Of a DNA stretch of 64,000 bases, positions 42,644 to 51,617 are shown in pieces. Every line of letters begins with the position of its first letter. Positions within the stretch are counted from its first letter, which is position 1. This stretch comes from Rubrivivax sp. (GTDB taxonomy: Bacteria > Pseudomonadota > Gammaproteobacteria > Burkholderiales > Burkholderiaceae). Where the stretch lies: assembly GCA_016790225.1 (NCBI GenBank), contig JAEUOZ010000006.1, forward strand, positions 20,650 to 84,649, read 5' to 3'. Made by a program: the position numbers and the translations under genes. The notes beneath the pieces were generated by a model. It saw only the letters and a list, made by a program, of their open reading frames with translations, had not been told where the DNA came from and ran no database searches.

Positions 42644-44244
42644 TCTTCAGCTTTGCGGCGCTGGTGCTGCTGGCCGTGCTCTCCAAGGAGCTCGGCAACC
42701 AGGTGTTCACGCCGCTGAGCGTGGTGCTGGCGGCGGGCCTGTACCTGCTGCGCCTGGCGCTGGATGCGCCGCGCCGCCGCGCGGTGGAGATCTTCCTGCT
42801 GCAGTTCGGCGTGCTGATCTACGCGCTGGCCAACCAGGAACCCAGCTACCTGGAGCACGCCGCGCTGGTGGTCTGCCTGCTGCCCACGCTGGGCCGGCTG
42901 CGCGCCATCGGCCGCACCGCCCTGGGTGAAGGCTCGATCCTCATCGTGCTGCTCTACGTGCTGTGGTCCGCCACCTGGACCTCCAACCTGGACATGAGCC
43001 TGGCGGGCTTTGCCATGTCGGCCCTCTGCCTGGCCTTCCTGCTGGCCTTCGTGCTGCAGTTCGAAGGCGAGTGGGATGCCGTCTTCTCGCATGTGCTGGT
43101 GGTGCTGGCCGCGATCTGGCTGGGCTCGCTGGCCGCGGGGGCGATGGGCATCGGCAGTGCGGGGCGCACCTTTGCCGGCGTCACGCTGCACCGCAACCAC
43201 CTGGGCTTCCTGCTGGGCCTGATGATCCTGCTGTGCCTGTTCAACGCCCGCTTCCACTTCAGCTGGCGCGCGGTGGCCGGCGCCGTGGCGGCCGCGGCAC
43301 TGCTGGTCTACATCGATTCCAAGAGTTCCATCATCGCCATCGTCGCCACCGCGCTGCTGCTGTGGGTGGTCAGCGCCCGGCGCTGGAAGCTCTACATGGG
43401 CGTGCTGGCGCTGGGCGTGGCCGTCTTCGTCACCGCCCTGCCCTCGCCCAAGTGGGATCACTTCGCGCTGTGGATGGGCCGCGACCCCACCTTCACCTCG
43501 CGCACCGAGATCTGGGCCGGCAGCATCGGCCTGGCGTCGGAGCAGCCGCTGACCGGCTACGGCTACAACGCGGTGTGGAGCGCACACGAAAACCGCCTGG
43601 CCCAGTACCCGGACGCGCCCGGCCCGCGCTATGCCCATGCCCATAACGCCTGGATCGATTGGGTGCTGCAGCTCGGGCTGGGCGGGCTGGCGGTCTATCT
43701 GCTGTTCCTGGGCGTGCTGCTGCGAAGGGCCTGGCACAGGGGGCGAACGCCCGGCGGCCTGCCGGTGGCCATCCAGGCCGGATGCCTGCTCAGCTATATC
43801 CAGATCTACGACCTGGCCAACGTCAGCACCGTGCCCGTCACCCGCTTCGGCTTCTTCATGCTGGCCGCCGCAAGCCTGAGCCTGTGGCTGGGTGCGCAGG
43901 CCGAACAGCGCGAGCGCCTGCGATGGACGCTGCAAGGCGCCGACGCCAGCGCCGGCGCGAACGACATCGGGCCCGGCACGCGCCCGCCGCGCCGACGCTG
44001 GGCCCAGGCGCTGGCCCTGCTGCTGGCCGGCTTTGCCGCAGTGGCCGCCTATGCCATCTGGGAAGACGGCCAGCGCTTTGCGGCCACCGAGCGCCGCGGC
44101 AAGCCCGCCCCCAACGGCGTGGCCGACGCCGGCTACCTGGATCCGCGCGAGTTTCAATGGAAGGGCGTCAAGGCCCTGGACGATTACGCGCGCCGCCACC
44201 GGCAAGCCCTGCTGGAAACCATGAAACGGAGCGAATCGCCATGA
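42640..44244 (+). CDS. O-antigen ligase/polymerase-like membrane protein (Wzy/WaaL family)
   Basis: This 534-residue protein has about ten membrane segments (IFSFAALVLLAVLSKELG, ILIVLLYVLWSATW, AFLLAFVLQF and others) and the family's periplasmic loop with RTEIWAGSIGLASEQPLTGYGYNAVW, followed by HAHNAWIDWVLQLGLGG, the typical HN...G end of Wzy_C/O-antigen ligase domains. Such proteins join or polymerise lipid-linked glycans. The C-terminal 100 residues carry a last membrane segment (ALALLLAGFAAVAAYAIW) and a periplasmic tail. It starts with GTG in a GTGA overlap with the hydrolase. No glycosyltransferases are in the operon. Confidence 0.85.
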   Translation: MIFSFAALVLLAVLSKELGNQVFTPLSVVLAAGLYLLRLALDAPRRRAVEIFLLQFGVLIYALANQEPSYLEHAALVVCLLPTLGRLRAIGRTALGEGSILIVLLYVLWSATWTSNLDMSLAGFAMSALCLAFLLAFVLQFEGEWDAVFSHVLVVLAAIWLGSLAAGAMGIGSAGRTFAGVTLHRNHLGFLLGLMILLCLFNARFHFSWRAVAGAVAAAALLVYIDSKSSIIAIVATALLLWVVSARRWKLYMGVLALGVAVFVTALPSPKWDHFALWMGRDPTFTSRTEIWAGSIGLASEQPLTGYGYNAVWSAHENRLAQYPDAPGPRYAHAHNAWIDWVLQLGLGGLAVYLLFLGVLLRRAWHRGRTPGGLPVAIQAGCLLSYIQIYDLANVSTVPVTRFGFFMLAAASLSLWLGAQAEQRERLRWTLQGADASAGANDIGPGTRPPRRRWAQALALLLAGFAAVAAYAIWEDGQRFAATERRGKPAPNGVADAGYLDPREFQWKGVKALDDYARRHRQALLETMKRSESP

Positions 44245-44654
44245 CGCGTGTGGGTCGGATCGGCGCGATGAGCCCGTTTGTGACGGCGCTAGGAGCGTGG
44301 GCGGCCGGGAGCTTGAACCTGGGCGGCAGCGGCTTGAGTGCGCTCAGACGCGCCAGCCAGAGCGGCCTGAGTCAGGCCTTGCGCCTGCGGCGCGCGGGGA
44401 GCCTTGGGCTGCTCTGCCTGGCCAGCGCCCTGACGGCCTGCGCCCCGCCCGTCGATCAATCCGGCTGGGAAATGGCGCGCAAGAAGAACCCCACCGAACA
44501 GCTGGAGGCCTTCCCCGACATTCCTCTCGTCCTGCCCGGGCCCTCCGTGAAAGCCGCGCCGCCACCCACCGGATCCGCGATGGAGGCCGTGCGCAACCGC
44601 CGCCTCGACCCTGGCAGCCTTTTCCGCCGCGGCTTTTCCGCGCCAACGCCTTGA
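44241..44654 (+). CDS. Small predicted lipoprotein of the envelope operon
   Basis: This 137-residue protein ends its hydrophobic segment with a lipobox, SALTAC (Cys67), so the mature lipoprotein would be only about 70 residues (GWEMARKKNPTEQLEAFPD..., Pro-rich). The signal sequence proper begins near LRLRRAGSLGLLCLASALTAC, so a start at TTG 44,379 is also plausible; ATG 44,241 is kept because it overlaps the previous stop by 4 nt. No family recognised. Confidence 0.68.
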   Translation: MTRVGRIGAMSPFVTALGAWAAGSLNLGGSGLSALRRASQSGLSQALRLRRAGSLGLLCLASALTACAPPVDQSGWEMARKKNPTEQLEAFPDIPLVLPGPSVKAAPPPTGSAMEAVRNRRLDPGSLFRRGFSAPTP

Positions 44655-44664
44655 GGGGGCCGGG

Positions 44665-45723
44665 ATGCCGGGCTTGAGTCAGCGCTGGGGCCGCTGGATG
44701 CGGTGGCTGCAACTGATCGCCGTGACCGCGCTGCTGGTCACCGCCGGGCCCGCCCGTGCCCAGGCCGGCAACACGGCGCTGTACGTGGCCACGGAGCGCC
44801 TGACGGATCTGGTGCTCGGGCATCCGCAGGCCCTGCAGGTGGCGCGTCTGGGGTTTGGCACGCCGCAGCAGCCCTGGCACACCTGGTTCGGCGGCAGCCC
44901 GGAACTGCAGAATATCGTCCATCTGCCGGGCTACCGGCCGGGTGCGCCGGTCAAGCTGGAGGCTTCGGCGATCATCGGGCAGCGCTTCGGCGGCAAGGTC
45001 TGGAGCGATGCCTTTGCAGCGCTGGCCTCGTTCGATCGCGATGGCGATGGCATCGTCGAAGGCGCGGAGCTGAAGGATCTGTGGATCTGGATCGATTTCC
45101 AGGGCGACGGCCGCATCGCCGATCGCAGCGATTCGCTGCGGCCCGTGTCCTTCTACTACGGCGGCTTCGATCTGCGCCCCGCAGCGCGCGTGCGCAGCGG
45201 CCATGCACGGCAGGGCCGCATCCGCGCCTTCTCGGTCATGGTGCCCTACGGCAACCGCATCCACCTGCTGGAGCTCGACGTGAGCACCACGCACGCCAGC
45301 CGGCTGGCCGGGCTGCTCTCGACGCGGCCTGCCGTCGCCTTCGGCCCGGGCGAGGCCGCTCACCCGCTGCAGGGCCGCTGGCGCTGGGCGCTCAGCAACG
45401 AAGCGCAGTGGACCGACACCACGCGGCCCTGGGGCCCGGAAGCCGGCGGGCTGCTGCTGCTGTCGGTGAGCCAGGGCCGCGTCCAGGGGGTGGTGCAGAC
45501 CCTGGGCCCGCACGAGGACCGCATCAACCTGCCGCTGCAAGGCAGCTTCAGCGAAGGCCGGGGCCAGTGGACCTCCGTCTCGCCGCTGGGCCTCTCGCGC
45601 AGCGAGGTGCGGCTGGAGTCGCTCTACGGCCAGCCGGTGCTGCGCGGCCGCACCTGGAGCAACCGCAACGGCAAGCTGAGCGAATGGACATGGGAGGCCA
45701 GGCATGACGGGCCACTTGAGTAG
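44665..45723 (+). CDS. Exported protein with EF-hand-like calcium loops
   Basis: This 352-residue protein has a signal peptide (WLQLIAVTALLVTAGPARAQ, cleavage near residue 32). About 115-165 contains a canonical EF-hand loop, DRDGDGIVEGAE, and a second loop DFQGDGRIADRSD, so Ca2+ binding outside the cytoplasm is likely. The rest, with QGRWRWALSNEAQW and GGLLLLSVSQGRVQGVVQTLG, looks beta-rich and unlike families I know. It follows the lipoprotein by 10 nt and overlaps the next gene by 20 nt. Confidence 0.72.
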   Translation: MPGLSQRWGRWMRWLQLIAVTALLVTAGPARAQAGNTALYVATERLTDLVLGHPQALQVARLGFGTPQQPWHTWFGGSPELQNIVHLPGYRPGAPVKLEASAIIGQRFGGKVWSDAFAALASFDRDGDGIVEGAELKDLWIWIDFQGDGRIADRSDSLRPVSFYYGGFDLRPAARVRSGHARQGRIRAFSVMVPYGNRIHLLELDVSTTHASRLAGLLSTRPAVAFGPGEAAHPLQGRWRWALSNEAQWTDTTRPWGPEAGGLLLLSVSQGRVQGVVQTLGPHEDRINLPLQGSFSEGRGQWTSVSPLGLSRSEVRLESLYGQPVLRGRTWSNRNGKLSEWTWEARHDGPLE

Positions 45724-45958
45724 ACGGGGCGCGCTGGCGTTTGTCGCCGCGCTGCTGGTGCTGAGCTTGATCGCCGTCTGGCAGAACCAGCGCCTGCGCG
45801 CCGTGCAGCTGGAAGAGAAGAAGGCGCACTACGCCGAGCGCCTGCGCACGGCGCAGGTGATCCTCGAAAACGAGATGCTGGCCGCCGCCTACCTCACCAG
45901 CAGCGATCGGCTCACGCGGGAGCGGGCCCGCCACTACCTGGAAAATAGCCCGCGATGA
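45704..45958 (+). CDS. Small single-pass membrane protein of the envelope operon
   Basis: This 84-residue protein has one hydrophobic segment near the N-terminus (ALAFVAALLVLSLIAVW, about 10-26) and a charged helical C-terminal part (QNQRLRAVQLEEKKAHYAER...). That is the look of a small bitopic subunit with a short cytoplasmic tail before and a periplasmic coil after. It overlaps the EF-hand gene by 20 nt and the next by 4 nt (ATGA). No family recognised. Confidence 0.65.
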   Translation: MTGHLSRRGALAFVAALLVLSLIAVWQNQRLRAVQLEEKKAHYAERLRTAQVILENEMLAAAYLTSSDRLTRERARHYLENSPR

Positions 45959-46287
45959 ACCGCGCGCTCGCCCTGGCCCTGGTGGGCATCATGCTGGCCG
46001 TGGTGGCTGGCCAGGCCTGGCTGCTGCGTGGCCTGCAGCCGCAGGCCGTGAACCAGATCGCCCTGCACGAGAGCCGGCTGGTGGCCTTCCTGCAGGAGAT
46101 CCGCCCGAGCCAGCCGGACACCTACGACAGCATCACGCTCAACCTGGCCCGGCTGCGCGACGCACCGGCACAGGGCCTGAACGTGCAGTTCGAGGAGACC
46201 GTGATCGCCGAGCAGCTGCTGGCGCGGCTGGCGGGGCCCGCCGCGGCACCCGCGGCCCCGGCGGCGTCGGCTGGACGTCAGGATTAG
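45955..46287 (+). CDS. Small membrane/exported protein, last gene of envelope operon
   Basis: This 110-residue protein begins with a hydrophobic segment (ALALALVGIMLAVVAGQAWLL, about 4-24), either a membrane anchor or an uncleaved signal, and continues as a helical charged domain (VNQIALHESRLVAFLQEIRPS, ITLNLARLRDAP) with an Ala/Pro-rich end. Its layout mirrors that of the preceding gene product. It overlaps that gene by 4 nt. A hairpin that may end the operon lies 90 nt downstream. Confidence 0.65.
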   Translation: MNRALALALVGIMLAVVAGQAWLLRGLQPQAVNQIALHESRLVAFLQEIRPSQPDTYDSITLNLARLRDAPAQGLNVQFEETVIAEQLLARLAGPAAAPAAPAASAGRQD

Positions 46288-46376
46288 GGTAGCGGACGGC
46301 CGCTCACCGGCTCAGGCGCCTGCGCCAGCGGCCTTGGCCACCCAGGCGCCGGGCAGGATGGCTGCCGCGCAGGCTC

Positions 46377-46408
46377 TCAAGCAAATGTGGCTTTGCCACT
46401 TTGCTTGA
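46377..46408. terminator. Long hairpin between convergent genes (possible bidirectional terminator)
   Basis: TCAAGCAAA (46,377-46,385) pairs with TTTGCTTGA (46,400-46,408), and inside it GTGGC pairs with GCCAC around a TTT loop; one T bulges. It sits between the ends of the envelope operon and the aminopeptidase. There is no long T run, so factor-independent termination is not certain. A GC-rich stretch with further short palindromes (CCCCCGCGGGGG) follows. Confidence 0.55.
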
Positions 46409-46455
46409 ACCCCCGCGGGGGGCGGGCTGGGCGCAGCCCGGCCCTGGGGGCGCTC

Positions 46456-47844
46456 TCAACTGCCGAAGCGCTCCTTCAGCATCGCCAGCAGCGCGCGGAT
46501 CGTCTGCGCCTCGCCGCCGGCCGGGCGGCCCGGGCGAGAGCCGTCGTTCCAGGCGAAGAGATCGATGTGCATCCAGTCCGTGCTCTCGGGCACGAAGTCC
46601 GCCAGGAACAGGGCCGCGGTGATCGCGCCGGCCATCGGGCCCTTGCCGGTGTTGACGATGTCGGCGATGTCGCTCTCGATGCTGGCGTGATAGGGCTGCC
46701 ACAGCGGCATGTGCCACAGCGGATCGCCCAGGGCCAGGCCGCGGTCCACCAGCTGGCGCGCCAGATCCATGCGGCGGCAGAACAGCGCCGGCAGCTGCGG
46801 GCCCAGCGCCACGCGCGCGGCCCCGGTCAGCGTGGCCAGATCGATCAGCAGATCGGGCCCCGTCTCCACGGCGTAGGCCAGCGCATCGCAGAGGATGACG
46901 CGGCCTTCGGCATCGGTGTTGCCGATCTCGATGTGCAGGCCGGCGCGCGTCTTGATCACGTCACCCGGCCGGTAGGCATTGCCGGCGATGGCGTTCTCCA
47001 CCGCGGGAATCAGCACCTGCAGCTGCACCGGCAGCTGCATCGCCATCACCAGCGTGGCCAGGCCCAGGGTGTTGGCCGCGCCGCCCATGTCCTTCTTCAT
47101 CCAGCGCATGCCATCGGCCGGCTTGATGTCCAGGCCGCCGGAATCGAAGCACACGCCCTTGCCCACCAGCGTCAGCCGCGGATGCTTGGGGCTGCCCCAG
47201 TTCAGCTCGATCAGGCGGGGCGCGCGGGTGGCCGCGCGGCCCACGGCGTGGATCGCCGGAAAGCCCTTCTTCAACAGCTCGTCGCCCACGATCTGCCGAA
47301 AGCGCGCACCGTGCTGGCGCGCCAGCAGGCGCGCGGCCTCCGCCAGCTCGGCCGGGCCCATGTGCTCTGCCGGCGTATTGACCAGATCGCGAACGGCCAT
47401 GATGGCCTCGCCCAGCAAGGCGCCTTGCGATGAGGCGGCACTGGCCGGCAGTTGCAGCGCGGCCGAAGGTCGCCGCGCCGGCTTGTAGAGATCGAAGACG
47501 TAGCCGCCCAGCGTCCAGGACAGCGCGGCCGCTTCCTCGTCCAGCACAAGCCCGGCCTCACCCAGCACATAAGTCGCGGGCGGCAGCTGGCGCGGCAGGG
47601 CCGCCAGTGCATAAGGATCGGTGGCCGAGCGCACACCGGCCCACACGCAGCCCAAGGCACCGCTGGCGTCCGGCAGCAAGGCATGGCTGTCTGGCGCGCC
47701 GTCGAAGCCGCAGGCGACGAGCCAGCGCTGGCTCGCCGCGTCCAGGCGCTCGCGCGCCGCAGGCCAGGCGGCACGATCGACCACGTGGATGGTGATGGCC
47801 TCGGCAGAGCGAGCCTGGCGGGAAGAGAGCAGTTCAAGCGTCAT
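46456..47844 (-). CDS. M17 leucyl-aminopeptidase family protein
   Basis: This 462-residue metallo-aminopeptidase has the M17 catalytic C-terminal domain: LVGKGVCFDSGGLDIKP (metal-binding Lys and Asp), WMKKDMGGAANTLG, the family signature NTDAEGRVILCDAL and TLTGAARVALG. The N-terminal domain is short and divergent, and overall length is below that of E. coli PepA (503), nearer to PepB-type enzymes. It removes N-terminal residues from peptides in the cytoplasm. ATG 47844 fits the N-terminal domain; the open frame upstream is not conserved. Confidence 0.92.
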   Translation of the reverse strand: MTLELLSSRQARSAEAITIHVVDRAAWPAARERLDAASQRWLVACGFDGAPDSHALLPDASGALGCVWAGVRSATDPYALAALPRQLPPATYVLGEAGLVLDEEAAALSWTLGGYVFDLYKPARRPSAALQLPASAASSQGALLGEAIMAVRDLVNTPAEHMGPAELAEAARLLARQHGARFRQIVGDELLKKGFPAIHAVGRAATRAPRLIELNWGSPKHPRLTLVGKGVCFDSGGLDIKPADGMRWMKKDMGGAANTLGLATLVMAMQLPVQLQVLIPAVENAIAGNAYRPGDVIKTRAGLHIEIGNTDAEGRVILCDALAYAVETGPDLLIDLATLTGAARVALGPQLPALFCRRMDLARQLVDRGLALGDPLWHMPLWQPYHASIESDIADIVNTGKGPMAGAITAALFLADFVPESTDWMHIDLFAWNDGSRPGRPAGGEAQTIRALLAMLKERFGS

Positions 47845-47945
47845 GGTGTGCGGCCGCGGCCGGTACGGGTTCGGACAGGCGCGAGCATAGTGCGCGGCGG
47901 GCGGCCCGGCCGCGGCGCGCGCGTCATCCGAGATACTGCGCGGCG

Positions 47946-49298
47946 ATGCCCGCCGACCCTGGCCTTCCTTCCCTGCACCGCCGCCACCTGCTGGCCGCCG
48001 GTGGCGCGCTGGCGCTGGCCGCCTGCGCCCCGGCAGGCCCGCCCGTGCCGGCCACGCCCTCGGCGCCGGATGCCCCGCCGCCCGATCCGGCGCGCTTTCG
48101 CATCCCGGGCGAATTCGAGCCGCAGCGCGCCATCTGGCTGGGCTACGACAGCACCCTGGCGGACACCACCGTGGCGCTGGTGCGCGCGCTGGCACCGCAC
48201 ACGCCGCTGCGCTTCCTGGTCAACGATGCGGCTGCGGCCGATCGCGTGCGCGATCTGCTGGCCGCCCGCGGCCTCTGGAGCGCCGGCACCAGCGCCTACA
48301 TTGAACCGTTGGCCATGTTCTACCCGCGCGATGGGGTGGTGTTTGCCAGCTCGCGCGAAGGCGAGCTGGGGGTCGTCGATTTCCGCTGGAACCAGTACGG
48401 CGTGCCGGCCTGGTGCCGGCGCCGTCATGCCGACGATGCGGCGCAGGCGCAGCGCTGCGCCGCCGATCACGACACCTCGCGCGATGCGCTGGACCGCGCG
48501 CTGGCGCGCCAGCTGGGCGTGCCCGCCTTCGCCTCGCCGCTCTACCTGGAAGGCGGTGGCGTGGAGAGCAACGGCCAGGGCCTGCTGATCGCCTGCGAAT
48601 CGCTGCTGCGCTCGCGCAACCCGGGGCTGGACCGGGCAGAGCTCGAACGCCTGCACCTGGCGCTGCCGGGCGTCAAGCGCGTGATCTGGCTGCCCGAGGG
48701 CCTGGCGCACGATCCGCACCTGCGCGCCAGCATCACGCCGCAGCATGTGGCCTGGGGCACCGGCGGGCACACGGACGAGTTCGTGCGCTTTGCCGATGCG
48801 GCCACTGTGCTGCTGGCCTGGCCGGACGAGGCCGAGGCCGCGCGCCACCCCGTGGCGCGGCTGAACCGGCAGCGCATGCAGCGCAATGCCGAGATCCTGG
48901 CCGCCTCGCGCACGCTGGACGGCCAGCCGCTGCGCGTGCTGCGCCTGCCGATGCCCCGCATCGTGGAGCGCCGCGTCTTCCTCTCCGCCGCGGCCGACCG
49001 CGGCTGGTTCAACCAGTGGACGGCGGATTTCTTTCCCCGCAGCGAAGGCCGGCGCGAAGGCGATGCACTGATGCAGGTGGCCACCGCCAGTTACCTCAAC
49101 TTCGTCATCGCCAACGGCGTGGTGGTGCTGCCGGACTACCTGCCACACGGCACGCCGCGGCCGCTGCAGGCGCGCGTGCAGCAGCTGATGGAGCAGGCCT
49201 TCCCGGGGCGGCGCATCGTCTTCATCGATGCGCTGGCACTGAACTGGCTGGGCGGCGGGCTGCACTGCGCCACGCTGCACGAGCCGCTGCCCCGATGA
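47946..49298 (+). CDS. Exported agmatine-deiminase / peptidylarginine-deiminase-like protein
   Basis: This 450-residue protein has a signal with twin-Arg-like RRHLLAAGGALALAACAPAG, which also contains a lipobox (ALAAC), so it is exported and perhaps lipid-anchored. The catalytic part matches the PAD_porph/agmatine-deiminase family: LYLEGGGVESNG, the catalytic His-Asp stretch AWGTGGHTDEFVRFAD, and the C-terminal catalytic Cys in NWLGGGLHCATLHEP. Agmatine deiminases are usually cytoplasmic; an exported version may act on peptides or extracellular amines. It overlaps the dus gene by 4 nt. Confidence 0.85.
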   Translation: MPADPGLPSLHRRHLLAAGGALALAACAPAGPPVPATPSAPDAPPPDPARFRIPGEFEPQRAIWLGYDSTLADTTVALVRALAPHTPLRFLVNDAAAADRVRDLLAARGLWSAGTSAYIEPLAMFYPRDGVVFASSREGELGVVDFRWNQYGVPAWCRRRHADDAAQAQRCAADHDTSRDALDRALARQLGVPAFASPLYLEGGGVESNGQGLLIACESLLRSRNPGLDRAELERLHLALPGVKRVIWLPEGLAHDPHLRASITPQHVAWGTGGHTDEFVRFADAATVLLAWPDEAEAARHPVARLNRQRMQRNAEILAASRTLDGQPLRVLRLPMPRIVERRVFLSAAADRGWFNQWTADFFPRSEGRREGDALMQVATASYLNFVIANGVVVLPDYLPHGTPRPLQARVQQLMEQAFPGRRIVFIDALALNWLGGGLHCATLHEPLPR

Positions 49299-50299
49299 GC
49301 AGCGCGCCGCGGCTGCCTTCTTCCGTGCCGCGGCTGTTGCTGGCGCCGATGGAAGGCTTGCTGGATGCCGATCTGCGCGACACGCTCACCGCCGTGGGCG
49401 GCGTCGAGCGCTGCGTGAGCGAATTCATCCGCGTCACCGATCGGCTGCTGCCGCCTCGCGTCTTCCTGCGCCTGATGCCTGAGCTGGCCCAGGGCAGCCG
49501 CACACGCGCCGGCACGCCCGTGCGCGCCCAGCTGCTGGGCTCGGACCCGGCCGTGCTGGCCGAGAACGCCGCCCGCCTGGCCGAGCTGGGCGCCGAAGGG
49601 GTGGATCTGAACTTCGGCTGCCCGGCGCCCACGGTCAACCGCCACCGCGGCGGCGCCGTCCTGCTGGACGAGCCGGAGCTGGTGCACCGCATCGTGGCCG
49701 CGGTGCGCCGCGCCGTGCCGGCGGCGCAGCCGGTCTCCGCCAAGATGCGCCTGGGCAACCGCGATGCGAGCCTGATGATCGAGTGCGCACAGGCCATCGA
49801 CAGCGCCGGCGCGGCCGAGCTGGTGGTGCATGGCCGCACCAGGCTCGACGGCTACCGCCCGCCGGCCTACTGGGACCGCATCGGCCGCATCCGCGAAGCG
49901 GTGGCCCTGCCCGTGGTGGCCAACGGCGAGATCTGGAGCGTGGACGATGCACGCCGCTGCCTGGCCGAGAGCGGCTGCGAGGCGCTGATGCTGGGCCGTG
50001 GCATGGTGGCCGATCCGGCCCTGGCACGCGCGATCCGGGGCGAACCGCAGCCCGGCTGGGCCGCGCTGCTGCCGCTGATCGAGGCGTTCTGGCAGCGCAT
50101 CGGCACACGCGTGGCGCCACGCCACCGTGCCGGGCGGCTCAAGCAGTGGCTCAACCTGCTGCGCCGCCGGCACCCCGAGGCGCAAAGCGCCTTCGAGGCG
50201 ATCCGCGCGGTCGCCGACGCGCGCGAGGTGGGCACGCTGCTGTTCGGCGGGCCCACCGCGCCGGCGCCGTTGACGAGTGCCGAGCCGACGCTCAGTTGA
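49295..50299 (+). CDS. dusC: tRNA-dihydrouridine synthase (DusC-like)
   Basis: This 334-residue FMN enzyme reduces a uridine in tRNA to dihydrouridine. Landmarks are LLLAPMEGLLD (FMN binding), DLNFGCPAPTVNRHRGGA with the catalytic Cys, SAKMRLG, LVVHGRTRLDGY and NGEIWS. The pattern around the Cys and the length fit DusC, which modifies U16. The ATG lies in an ATGA overlap with the deiminase-like gene; the stop overlaps the convergent TRAP permease gene by 8 nt. Confidence 0.9.
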   Translation: MSSAPRLPSSVPRLLLAPMEGLLDADLRDTLTAVGGVERCVSEFIRVTDRLLPPRVFLRLMPELAQGSRTRAGTPVRAQLLGSDPAVLAENAARLAELGAEGVDLNFGCPAPTVNRHRGGAVLLDEPELVHRIVAAVRRAVPAAQPVSAKMRLGNRDASLMIECAQAIDSAGAAELVVHGRTRLDGYRPPAYWDRIGRIREAVALPVVANGEIWSVDDARRCLAESGCEALMLGRGMVADPALARAIRGEPQPGWAALLPLIEAFWQRIGTRVAPRHRAGRLKQWLNLLRRRHPEAQSAFEAIRAVADAREVGTLLFGGPTAPAPLTSAEPTLS

Positions 50300-51617
50300 A
50301 CAGCCAGCGCACCAAGCCGAGGCTGAGCACCGGAAAGACCAGCAGCAGCACCACGCGCAGCGCATCCCAGGCCAGGAAGGGGAAGACACCCTTGTAGGTC
50401 TCGCTCATCGGCACATCACGTGCGAGGTTATTCACCACGTAGACGTTCAGGCCCACGGGCGGTGCGATGAGACCGATGCCGACCGTCATCAGCACCAGGA
50501 TGCCGAACCAGATCGCCTTTTCCTGGCCCTGCAGACCGGCGATGTCCAGGCCCATGATGGCCGGGAAGATGACGGGGATGGTGAGCAGCAGCATCGACAG
50601 CTCGTCCATCACGCAGCCCAGGATCACATAGAACACGAGCACCGAGCTGACGATCACATAGGGCGGCACCTGCAGGTGGCCAACCCAATCCGCCAGGGCG
50701 GCGGGCATCTGCGTGAGCGCGAGCGAGGCATTCATCATGTCCGCACCCAGGAAGATCATGAAGACCATCGCGCTCGTCTCGGCCGTGCCGATGAGGCTGC
50801 GCTTGAGGCCTTCCAGATCCAGCTCGCGCTGCATCAGCCCGGCCAGCAGCGTGGCCACCGCCCCCACGGCCGCGCCTTCGGTGGGCGAGAACACGCCGCC
50901 ATAGATGCCGCCAAAGACGATGACGAAGATGGTGGCGATGGGCCACACGCCCAGCAGCGCGCGCCAGCGCGCCGCCCAGGGCAGGGGCTCGGTGGGCTGC
51001 GCCATGTCCGGCCGGACACGGCAGAACAGCGCGATCACGACCAGGTAGCCCAGCATGGCCAGCAGCCCCGGGATCATCGCGGCGGCGAACAGCTTGGCGA
51101 TGTTCTGCTCCGTGAGGATCGCGTAGACGACCAGCGGCACCGAGGGCGGGATCAGGATGCCCAGCGTGCCGCCGGCGGCCAGCGTGGCCGTGGACAGGCG
51201 GCCCTTGTAGCCATGCGCACGCATCTCCGGATAGGCCACCTGCGTGATCGTGGCCGAGGTGGCCACCGAGGAACCGCAGACTGCGCCGAAGGCCCCCGCA
51301 GACAGGATGGAGGCCATGCCCAGACCCCCGCGGATATGCCCCACGAAGGCCGCCGCCGCGCGGAACAGCGCGCGGCTCAGGCCGCCCTGCGTCGCGAACT
51401 GCCCCATCAGCAGAAACAGCGGGATCACGCTCAGGTCATAGACGGTCAGGCGCGCCACGGCGCTGCCCTTGAGCAGGTTGAGCAGGCTGGCCTCGCCGCT
51501 CAGGGCCAGGTAGCCCAGCGCGCCCGGAATGAACATCGCCGCCGCGATGGGCACGCGCAGACCCATCAGCAGCAGCATGCCGCCGAACATCAGCAGACCG
51601 GTGCCGGTGTGCGTCAT
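50292..51617 (-). CDS. TRAP transporter large permease (DctM)
   Basis: This 441-residue protein has about twelve membrane segments and the DctM pattern: LLMFGGMLLLMGLRVPIAAAM, MGQFATQGGLSRALF, AGAFGAVCGSSVATSATI, AAGGTLGILIPPSVPLVVYAI and VGIGLIAPPVGLNVYVV. It forms the ion-coupled channel subunit with DctQ. ATG 51617 overlaps the dctQ stop by 4 nt; the open frame before it runs antiphase through dctQ and is not coding. Confidence 0.94.
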   Translation of the reverse strand: MTHTGTGLLMFGGMLLLMGLRVPIAAAMFIPGALGYLALSGEASLLNLLKGSAVARLTVYDLSVIPLFLLMGQFATQGGLSRALFRAAAAFVGHIRGGLGMASILSAGAFGAVCGSSVATSATITQVAYPEMRAHGYKGRLSTATLAAGGTLGILIPPSVPLVVYAILTEQNIAKLFAAAMIPGLLAMLGYLVVIALFCRVRPDMAQPTEPLPWAARWRALLGVWPIATIFVIVFGGIYGGVFSPTEGAAVGAVATLLAGLMQRELDLEGLKRSLIGTAETSAMVFMIFLGADMMNASLALTQMPAALADWVGHLQVPPYVIVSSVLVFYVILGCVMDELSMLLLTIPVIFPAIMGLDIAGLQGQEKAIWFGILVLMTVGIGLIAPPVGLNVYVVNNLARDVPMSETYKGVFPFLAWDALRVVLLLVFPVLSLGLVRWLFN

